From Anaerolineae bacterium (lineage in GTDB: Bacteria; Chloroflexota; Anaerolineae; Anaerolineales; Villigracilaceae): a stretch of DNA of 6,617 nucleotides. Where the stretch lies: contig DNDO01000162.1 of NCBI GenBank assembly GCA_003484265.1, positions 1,872-8,488 on the forward strand. The letters run 5' to 3'. Every line of letters starts with the position of its first letter. Within the stretch, counting starts at the first letter, position 1. Of this stretch, positions 1 through 4,605 are shown piece after piece. The position numbers were made by a program, and so were the translations under genes. The notes beneath the pieces are model-generated. The model worked only from the letters and a program-made list of their open reading frames with translations. It was not told the DNA's origin and searched no databases.

Positions 1-32
1 GTCCCCGAGTTTATCATTTTATATTACACACC

Positions 33-65
33 TATAAGATGTAGTCCTGGTTTATCCATTATAAT
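33..65 (+). promoter_or_regulatory. Possible promoter region of the MBL-fold gene
   Basis: The AT-rich stretch before the first gene contains two -10-like hexamers: TATAAG at 33-38 and a perfect TATAAT at 60-65. Neither has a good -35 box at the usual 16-18 nt spacing. A start from the second box would fall near position 72, almost on top of the ribosome binding site. A start from the first would fall near 45 and leave a more normal leader. Which of the two is used, if either, cannot be told from the sequence. Confidence 0.35.
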
Positions 66-73
66 AACCGCTC

Positions 74-78
74 GGAGG
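74..78 (+). promoter_or_regulatory. Ribosome binding site (GGAGG) of the MBL-fold gene
   Basis: A GGAGG core lies 11 nt before the ATG at 90. The spacing is slightly long but workable. It supports the start at 90, where the protein begins directly with its first conserved beta strand (MEITWYGHSCF). Confidence 0.6.
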
Positions 79-89
79 CTTTACTACAT

Positions 90-746
90 ATGGAAATAAC
101 CTGGTACGGACATTCTTGTTTTCGCCTTACAGAGCGCAGTTATGCAACGGTTGTCACCGATCCGTTCGATAACAAAATCGCCGGATACGGAGCGCTCAAA
201 CTCAAAGCGGATATCGTCACCGTAAGCCACGACGCGCCGGGGCATAACAATGCCGAAGTTGTAAAAGGCACATCCCATGTGATAGACGGCGCGGGTGAAT
301 TCGAGATCGGCGGTGTGTTCATCACCGGCGTAGCCACGGACGGTGGTTCTGTAAAAAAGAAGGGTAAGGACACCTCCTCGCGCAACACCGTTTACGTTTT
401 CGATTATGATGGAATTACCGTCGCTCACCTCGGCGACCTGAAACAGGTCCCCACGCAGTCTGAGATTGAAATGCTTGGCACGATCAATGTAGCGATGGTG
501 CCGGTCGGTGGAGGGGGCGGTTTGAACGCGGCAAAAGCGGCTGAGGTCATAAGCCTGATCGAACCGAACATTGTCGTACCCATGCATTATGCAACGCCCG
601 CCGCAAAGGTTTCGCTTGATTCATTGAATAAGTTCATCAAAGAGATGGGCTTGTCGAAGCCCGAATCTCAATCGTCGCTCAAAGTCACGCGCAGCGGTCT
701 GCCGGAGGAAACAAAGGTGATCGTGTTGGAGTATCAAAAGAGTTAG
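90..746 (+). CDS. MBL-fold metallo-hydrolase-like protein (COG2220/UlaG-like), degenerate metal motif
   Basis: A 218-residue cytoplasmic protein of the metallo-beta-lactamase fold, similar to the small COG2220 group (UlaG-like/UPF0173). Visible hallmarks are the opening strand WYGHSCFRL (5-13), TDPF (23-26), the motif region SHDAPGHNN (46-54), GAGEFEIGG (67-75), HLGDL (113-117) and PMHY (164-167). His47, His52, Asp116 and His166 sit where metal ligands are expected. In the HxHxDH signature, however, the second His is Ala49 and the Asp is Gly51, so the two-metal site is incomplete. A run of five glycines (140-144) follows VPV, where relatives carry a shorter Gly-rich turn. No signal peptide or membrane segment is visible. 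The substrate is unknown. The downstream gene begins 3 nt after the stop, so the two are probably cotranscribed. Fold assignment is strong; enzymatic activity is uncertain. Confidence 0.85.
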   Translation: MEITWYGHSCFRLTERSYATVVTDPFDNKIAGYGALKLKADIVTVSHDAPGHNNAEVVKGTSHVIDGAGEFEIGGVFITGVATDGGSVKKKGKDTSSRNTVYVFDYDGITVAHLGDLKQVPTQSEIEMLGTINVAMVPVGGGGGLNAAKAAEVISLIEPNIVVPMHYATPAAKVSLDSLNKFIKEMGLSKPESQSSLKVTRSGLPEETKVIVLEYQKS

Positions 747-749
747 CAA

Positions 750-1052
750 ATGGCAGTAAAAGTTTTAATGACCTGGGATATAGACGGAGAACGCGATCAG
801 GCTTACTTTGAGTTTGTTATCGGTGAGTTCATACCCGGCGTCCAGAGGCTGGGTTTGCAGCCTGCGGAAGCATGGGCAACCATCTACGGCGCGTACCCGC
901 AAATTCAAGTGGGACTGCTAGCGAACGACGCCGACCAGGCTCGCCAGGTCCTCGATTCAGACGACTGGGTACTTTTGCAAGATCGTTTATTCGGCTATGT
1001 CAAAAACTTCGCCTATAAGGTCGTCCCCGCGCGCGGCGGATTTCAATTCTAG
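750..1052 (+). CDS. Hypothetical protein, possible dimeric alpha+beta barrel (ferredoxin-like) fold
   Basis: A 100-residue protein that I do not recognise by name. The pattern of segments is beta (about 3-11, VKVLMTWDI), a long helix (about 14-34), beta (38-46), beta (51-58), a helix (about 60-84) and a final beta strand (86-93). This order resembles the small dimeric alpha+beta barrel folds such as the ABM/NIPSNAP/EthD types. The resemblance is inferred from the apparent secondary structure, not from a motif. Trp9, Trp42 and Trp73 and an acidic surface stand out. There is no signal peptide or membrane helix. The ATG lies 3 nt after the MBL gene's TAG with only a weak purine stretch (AAAAGAG) in front. 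Translation is therefore probably coupled to the upstream gene, and the two may act together. A hairpin terminator follows 9 nt after the stop. Confidence 0.75.
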   Translation: MAVKVLMTWDIDGERDQAYFEFVIGEFIPGVQRLGLQPAEAWATIYGAYPQIQVGLLANDADQARQVLDSDDWVLLQDRLFGYVKNFAYKVVPARGGFQF

Positions 1053-1061
1053 AAACTTTTT

Positions 1062-1095
1062 CACGGAGACGGGTAATCGTCTCCGTGATTTTATT
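1062..1095 (+). terminator. Intrinsic terminator-like hairpin between the two-gene unit and mutY
   Basis: A perfect 10-bp stem, CACGGAGACG (1062-1071) with CGTCTCCGTG (1078-1087), encloses the 6-nt loop GGTAAT. It is followed by ATTTTATTT, a moderate T tract on the + strand. It can end the transcript of the preceding two genes. It also lies only 13 nt before the mutY ATG, so it could act as an attenuator or shape mutY translation instead. Confidence 0.65.
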
Positions 1096-1100
1096 TAATC

Positions 1101-2171
1101 ATGACGAAGCCCACGCTTCAATCCCGATTATTAAACTGGTACCACAAAAATAAACGGACTCTACCCTGGCGCGGACACCCGGACGCCTACGCCGTTTGGG
1201 TGTCTGAGATCATGCTTCAGCAAACGCGGGTGGAAACGGTCATTCCCTATTTTGAAAATTGGATGCGGTCATTCCCAAACGTGGAGATTCTCTCAAAAGC
1301 ATCCGAACATGACGTCCTCAACGTATGGGAAGGGCTGGGGTATTACAGCCGCGCGCGTAATTTGCACAAAGCCGCGAAGATCGTAGTGGTTGAATACGAT
1401 GGTGACCTGCCGCAAGACCTCAACTTGCTTATAAAACTCCCCGGCATCGGGCGGTATACCGCCGGTGCGATCACATCCATTGCATTCGGCATGGACGAAC
1501 CGGCATTGGACGGGAACCTCAAGCGCGTTTACGCACGGCTGTACGATATTTCCGCACCTGTAGATTCTCCTTCTGGAGATAGGCAGTTGTGGGAGATCGC
1601 GCGCAAAAATCTGCCGAAAGGTAAAGCCGGTGATTTCAATCAAGCGCTCATGGATCTGGGAGCAGCGATATGCGTACCGAAGAATCCGCACTGTTCGATC
1701 TGCCCGCTGACAGCCAATTGCAAGTCATATGAAAATGGGACACAGGAAAACCGCCCGGTAAGAAAACCAAAGAAAGCAGTTCCGGAATTTGTCCATGCGG
1801 CGGGGGTGATTATCAAACGAGGGAAAGTGTTGCTGGCACAGCGTCCGTCAAATGGGTTGCTTGCAGGGATGTGGGAATTCCCAAATGGGAGGATAAGTGG
1901 GAATCCGGCAAAGGGGTTGATAAAAGCCTTGAAAACGGGATACAGTTTGAATGTCCAGAAAAAAGAGGCGTGGGGGATCGTCCCGCATGCTTATACACAT
2001 TTCAAGGTATCCGTCCATGTCTATCAATGCGACCTGCTGTCAACATCCACTGCTGGCAATTTGAAGTGGGTGTCTGCGCGGGAATTGGGTGAATATCCAA
2101 TGGGGAAAGTGGATCGGCGTATCGCACAAATGGTATCGAAATTTCTTTCAGAACAAAAAACATCCCGATGA
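1101..2171 (+). CDS. mutY: A/G-specific adenine glycosylase MutY
   Basis: A base-excision repair glycosylase that removes adenine mispaired with 8-oxoguanine, preventing G-to-T changes; cytoplasmic. At 356 residues it is close to the usual MutY length. The N-terminal catalytic domain shows LPWRGHPDAYAVWVSEIMLQ, with catalytic Glu36, then a helix-hairpin-helix LPGIGRYTAGAI (113-124), and catalytic Asp137 in LDGNLKRV. The [4Fe-4S] ligands are Cys191, Cys198, Cys201 and Cys207 with the exact C-x6-C-x2-C-x5-C spacing. The C-terminal Nudix-like domain (about 229-350), which recognises 8-oxoG, shows AGVIIKRGKVLLAQRP, GMWEFPNG and an AYTHFKV segment matching the family's FTHF-type loop. The ATG is supported by the conserved LLNWYHKNKRTLPWR start, yet no Shine-Dalgarno sequence precedes it and a hairpin ends 13 nt upstream. 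The stop codon overlaps the terminator hairpin shared with the convergent RNase J gene. All key residues are intact. Confidence 0.97.
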   Translation: MTKPTLQSRLLNWYHKNKRTLPWRGHPDAYAVWVSEIMLQQTRVETVIPYFENWMRSFPNVEILSKASEHDVLNVWEGLGYYSRARNLHKAAKIVVVEYDGDLPQDLNLLIKLPGIGRYTAGAITSIAFGMDEPALDGNLKRVYARLYDISAPVDSPSGDRQLWEIARKNLPKGKAGDFNQALMDLGAAICVPKNPHCSICPLTANCKSYENGTQENRPVRKPKKAVPEFVHAAGVIIKRGKVLLAQRPSNGLLAGMWEFPNGRISGNPAKGLIKALKTGYSLNVQKKEAWGIVPHAYTHFKVSVHVYQCDLLSTSTAGNLKWVSARELGEYPMGKVDRRIAQMVSKFLSEQKTSR

Positions 2172-2186
2172 AAATCGGGATGTTTT
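2157..2186. terminator. Bidirectional terminator between mutY and rnj
   Basis: A perfect 13-bp stem, AAAACATCCCGAT (2157-2169) with ATCGGGATGTTTT (2174-2186), is capped by a GAAA tetraloop. The A/T ends provide a T tract on both strands, so it can terminate mutY (+) and RNase J (-). The mutY stop codon TGA (2169-2171) spans the last stem base and the loop. The RNase J stop (complement of 2190-2192) lies just outside. Confidence 0.85.
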
Positions 2187-2189
2187 GGT

Positions 2190-3833
2190 TTAACCCTTGC
2201 TCAATGTGACGAAAACCATCGGTCGGCGTTTTGTATATTCATACAAATAGGATTTGACCGTATTGGCAATATCTTTTTCACTTTCCCAGCCGCCGTCGTT
2301 GACAACACCCATGATGTGTTTTGTGACATCGGGTATCAATTCCTCGGCGTCTTGGTGAGAGACGAATCCGCGTGTGATGATCTCCGGCTCCTGCAATACC
2401 TTGCCGTTGAGTTTATCCACGTTGATGTCGATCAGGAAGATGCCGCTGCGGGCAAGTTTCTCGCGCTCGCGCATGATCCCGAAGTTCACTTCGCCGATGG
2501 ATTGGCCGTCCACAAAGACGTATCCGCCGGGGATGCGTTGTCCGAGTTTTACCCGTCCACCTGCGAGTTCAACGATTTGTCCGTTCTCGACGACTGTCAC
2601 GTTCTCTTCAGGAACGCCGACTTCGATTGCCAATTTTGCATGATGCTTCAATTGGCGTAATTCGCCGTGAATGGGAATGAAGTGTCTCGGCTTGACGATG
2701 TTGAGCAGAAGCTTTAGCTCCTCCTGGCTGGCATGACCCGAAACATGGATGGGAGCCAACGAATCATAGATTACATTCGCGCCAAGGCGTAACATGCGGT
2801 TGATCGTCTTGCTGATGGTTTCCTCATTGCCGGGAATGGGGTGTGACGAGAGTACAACTGTGTCATTCGGTTTCAAAGCGAACTGGCGGTTCGTACCGGC
2901 GGAGAGCCGCCCCACAATAGACGAAGGTTCACCCTGTGAGCCGGTGCACATCAAAACGACCTTGTGATCCTGCATTTGCAATGCCTGGTCCAATGGGACG
3001 ATGGCGGCATCCGGTATCTCAAGATAACCCATCTTACGCGCGATCTTGACGTTATCCACCATGCTGGTTCCTGCGAACGCCATCTTGCGACCCTGTTTCT
3101 GGGCGGCGTCGGCAACCTGTTGGACGCGGGAGATCAACGATGCGAAGGTGGCAACGATCACGCGTCCCTTCGCTTCGGAGAAGACCTTGTCAAATGCGGG
3201 ACCGATCACCATTTCCGATTGCGTCCAACCCGGGCGTTCCGAGTTGGTCGAGTCAGATAACAACAGGTCCACACCGCGGCTAGAGAACTCCGCCAGTTTG
3301 GCAAAGTCTGTGGGCCAGCCGTCAACGGGTGTGTGGTCGAACTTGAAGTCGCTCATGTGAACGATCAATCCCGCAGGTGTCGTGATACCCAATCCGATCG
3401 CATCGGGAATGGAATGGCAGACGTGAAAAGTTTCCACCTGGAAGGGACCGATGTTGATCGTATCGTCTGCTTCGATGGTCTTGAAAGTTGCCTTATGCGC
3501 GGAATTGTTGCGAGTCAGTTTTGCCTCGATCAAGCCGCGGGTCAGGGGTGTTGCGTAGATCGTGGCGGGAATATCCTCGATCACATGGCGGATCGCCCCG
3601 ATGTGATCTTCGTGCCCGTGTGTGATGACAATTCCCACCACTTTATCCGCTTTATCCAGCAGATATTCATAATCGGGGATGATGTAATCGATCCCCAGCA
3701 TATCGTTATGCGGGAACATGATGCCGGCATCCACGATCAAGATCTGGTTCTTGAATTCGTAGGCGGTCATGTTCTTGCCTACTTCCCCGAGTCCACCCAG
3801 GGGAATGATCTTTAATTTTCCTTGCTTACTCAT
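2190..3833 (-). CDS. rnj: Ribonuclease J (MBL/beta-CASP family)
   Basis: A 547-residue RNase J, near the usual length of about 555. Members have 5'-to-3' exonuclease and endonuclease activity and act in mRNA decay and rRNA maturation, mainly in bacteria without RNase E. The MBL part opens with KIIPLGGLGEVGKNM (8-22) and carries HGHEDH (72-77), His140 and Asp162 as zinc ligands. The beta-CASP insert (about 200-350) includes ATFASLISRVQQV (228-240) and TGSQGEP (297-303). VSGHAS (364-369, His367) and PIHGE (387-391, His389) complete the active site. A C-terminal domain (about 450-547) of the type involved in oligomerisation is present. AAGGA lies 12 nt before the ATG, with a consensus promoter further up, implying a leader of about 160 nt. 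The gene appears monocistronic and ends at the hairpin shared with mutY. All catalytic residues are present. Confidence 0.97.
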   Translation of the reverse strand: MSKQGKLKIIPLGGLGEVGKNMTAYEFKNQILIVDAGIMFPHNDMLGIDYIIPDYEYLLDKADKVVGIVITHGHEDHIGAIRHVIEDIPATIYATPLTRGLIEAKLTRNNSAHKATFKTIEADDTINIGPFQVETFHVCHSIPDAIGLGITTPAGLIVHMSDFKFDHTPVDGWPTDFAKLAEFSSRGVDLLLSDSTNSERPGWTQSEMVIGPAFDKVFSEAKGRVIVATFASLISRVQQVADAAQKQGRKMAFAGTSMVDNVKIARKMGYLEIPDAAIVPLDQALQMQDHKVVLMCTGSQGEPSSIVGRLSAGTNRQFALKPNDTVVLSSHPIPGNEETISKTINRMLRLGANVIYDSLAPIHVSGHASQEELKLLLNIVKPRHFIPIHGELRQLKHHAKLAIEVGVPEENVTVVENGQIVELAGGRVKLGQRIPGGYVFVDGQSIGEVNFGIMREREKLARSGIFLIDINVDKLNGKVLQEPEIITRGFVSHQDAEELIPDVTKHIMGVVNDGGWESEKDIANTVKSYLYEYTKRRPMVFVTLSKG

Positions 3834-3995
3834 TTAATTGTTTTTTCCTTTGATTTAAAAATTTTTATCCGCCTATGCGGTTATGGTCTTGGTTAATGAA
3901 AAAGACCCCGCTGACTTGCTCGCGAGGGCGCTTCTTTCCACATGCGATTGTTCCAAACAAACTGCCTCTTTGGACAGTGAAAGTCAAACTCAACT
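3834..3995 (-). promoter_or_regulatory. Long structured 5' leader of rnj
   Basis: With the promoter at 4002-4030, transcription should begin near 3995, giving about 160 nt before the ATG. On the minus strand the segment at 3908-3911 (GCGG) with 3902-3907 (GGTCTT) can pair with AAGACC (3885-3890) and CCGC (3877-3880), leaving a 4-nt bulge and an 11-nt loop. The same CCGC can instead pair with GCGG at 3869-3872, forming a tight 4-bp hairpin with an ATAG loop, followed by AT-rich sequence. The two structures exclude each other. A smaller stem, CCAAA/TTTGG, lies at 3953-3973. No known riboswitch class is recognised. Autoregulation through leader cleavage is possible but is only inference. Confidence 0.45.
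3846..3850 (-). promoter_or_regulatory. Ribosome binding site (AAGGA) of rnj
   Basis: On the minus strand AAAGGA stands 12 nt before the RNase J ATG in an A/T-rich, probably unstructured stretch. The spacing is at the long end. No better site lies closer, and the MSKQGKLKIIPLGGLG beginning fits the family start. Confidence 0.55.
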
Positions 3996-4001
3996 TCTGG
4001 A

Positions 4002-4030
4002 AGTATAGCAGGGCGGAGTTGATTTGTAAA
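4002..4030 (-). promoter_or_regulatory. Sigma70-type promoter of rnj
   Basis: Reading the minus strand, TTTACA (complement of 4025-4030) is followed after exactly 17 nt by TATACT (complement of 4002-4007). Each hexamer differs from consensus at one position. It points to the RNase J gene, with the start of transcription expected near 3995. Confidence 0.75.
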
Positions 4031-4163
4031 GCATATAATTCCCGCCCTTGGCAAAGGCAGGAGCGGTTGTTGCCACGACATTGGCGAAAGACGCTCCATT
4101 CTCAGCCTCAACCTGTTTGAGCTCAATCAGTCTTTTTCAGCAGACGGTACTTCGCCTTCGCCC
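4031..4163 (-). other. Non-coding stretch between the membrane-protein stop and the rnj promoter, with a weak hairpin
   Basis: No credible gene is seen here. On the minus strand a 9-bp hairpin with three G-T pairs and a 3-nt loop spans 4041-4061 (CCTGCCTTT / AAGGGCGGG). It could end transcription of the membrane-protein gene, but only AATTATAT follows, not a clean T run. Short inverted repeats (CTCAA/TTGAG) nearby are too small to interpret. Open frames through this part lack a sensible start and composition. Confidence 0.35.
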
Positions 4164-4541
4164 CTAAATTCTCAACATCCTCCAGTAATAAACCCAAACG
4201 AACCAGAAGATAACAAAGGTAGCCAGAAACAGCCAGCCTGCCATTGCGCCGCCGTTCCACAACCCCAAACTGATTCCAAGTATCGCACTGCTCGACCAAA
4301 TTACCTTTAGGTTAAGCATTGCACCAAACACCTCACGGCCGGCGTTTCTCCCCAAATAGGATTCGATCCCGATCCCCATCAATGCCGCACCGACCACGCG
4401 CGTCGCGATCGGGTCAATGGGATTCCACCCGAGCAAAGGCATGATAGTTTCAGGGAATATCAGCAGAGGGATGCCAAAGACCATATCCGCGTAAAAATGG
4501 ATGACAAACCACGTTCTCAGGCTTTTGGGAACTTCATTCAC
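4164..4541 (-). CDS. Small membrane protein, four predicted transmembrane helices, function unknown
   Basis: A 125-residue integral membrane protein read from a GTG start. Hydrophobic segments are at about 11-30 (WFVIHFYADMVFGIPLLIF), 45-63, 74-94 and 99-120; the last is very aromatic (FVIFWFVWVYYW). A conserved-looking GWNPIDPIATRVVGAAL stretch joins helices 1 and 2. The C-terminus RMLRI is basic and probably cytoplasmic. I do not recognise a named family. The frame is open further upstream to an ATG at 4617-4619, but that would run over the divergent gene's promoter and start. The GTG has GGAGG (4546-4550) just before it and gives a natural N-terminus, so I prefer it. No clear promoter is seen for this gene; any would overlap the divergent one. 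Four helices and a size near 125 residues resemble DoxX-like small membrane proteins, but no motif supports that name. Confidence 0.7.
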   Translation of the reverse strand: MNEVPKSLRTWFVIHFYADMVFGIPLLIFPETIMPLLGWNPIDPIATRVVGAALMGIGIESYLGRNAGREVFGAMLNLKVIWSSSAILGISLGLWNGGAMAGWLFLATFVIFWFVWVYYWRMLRI

Positions 4542-4545
4542 GTTT

Positions 4546-4550
4546 CCTCC
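4546..4550 (-). promoter_or_regulatory. Ribosome binding site (GGAGG) deciding the GTG start of the membrane protein
   Basis: On the minus strand GGAGG ends 4 nt before GTG at 4539-4541. The gap is a little short, but this is the only strong site in the region. It favours the shorter 125-residue protein over the 151-residue reading that begins at 4619. Confidence 0.5.
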
Positions 4551-4570
4551 GACGTATCGCGAAAATAAAA

Positions 4571-4599
4571 TTGACAATCCAATTGTACTCCTGTAGACT
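4571..4599 (+). promoter_or_regulatory. Sigma70-type promoter of the hydrolase-ligase fusion gene
   Basis: A perfect TTGACA (4571-4576) is followed after 17 nt by TAGACT (4594-4599), which matches TATAAT at four positions including the key first T, second A and last T. Transcription should begin six or seven bases after the -10 box, that is at about 4606, which is the first base of the ATG. No Shine-Dalgarno sequence lies between the promoter and the ATG. Confidence 0.75.
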
Positions 4600-4605
4600 C
4601 GACAC

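Noticed and set aside
84..587. A 167-residue open frame on the minus strand
   Set aside because: It lies wholly antisense to the well-supported MBL-fold gene, shows no recognisable motif and has no ribosome binding site that I can see; it is a shadow of that gene's codon pattern.
90..3833. A functional link between the two MBL-superfamily genes (first gene and RNase J)
   Set aside because: They are on opposite strands in separate transcription units and belong to different branches of a very large superfamily; proximity alone is not evidence.
4034..4039. TATAAT on the plus strand
   Set aside because: No -35 box stands at the proper distance and no plus-strand gene follows; it is likely a chance match inside the AT-rich promoter area of rnj.
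3893..4126. A 77-residue minus-strand frame, and an 81-residue plus-strand frame over the same stretch
   Set aside because: The minus frame starts with TTG and runs through the consensus rnj promoter. Neither has a ribosome binding site, a motif or plausible composition. The region is better explained as promoter plus leader.
4123..4190. A minus-strand out-of-frame tail ending LGAKAKYRLLKKTD, which looks like a natural C-terminus
   Set aside because: It is open only as a shifted frame under the membrane-protein gene, with no start or ribosome binding site. A frameshifted extension of that gene cannot be excluded, but nothing supports it.
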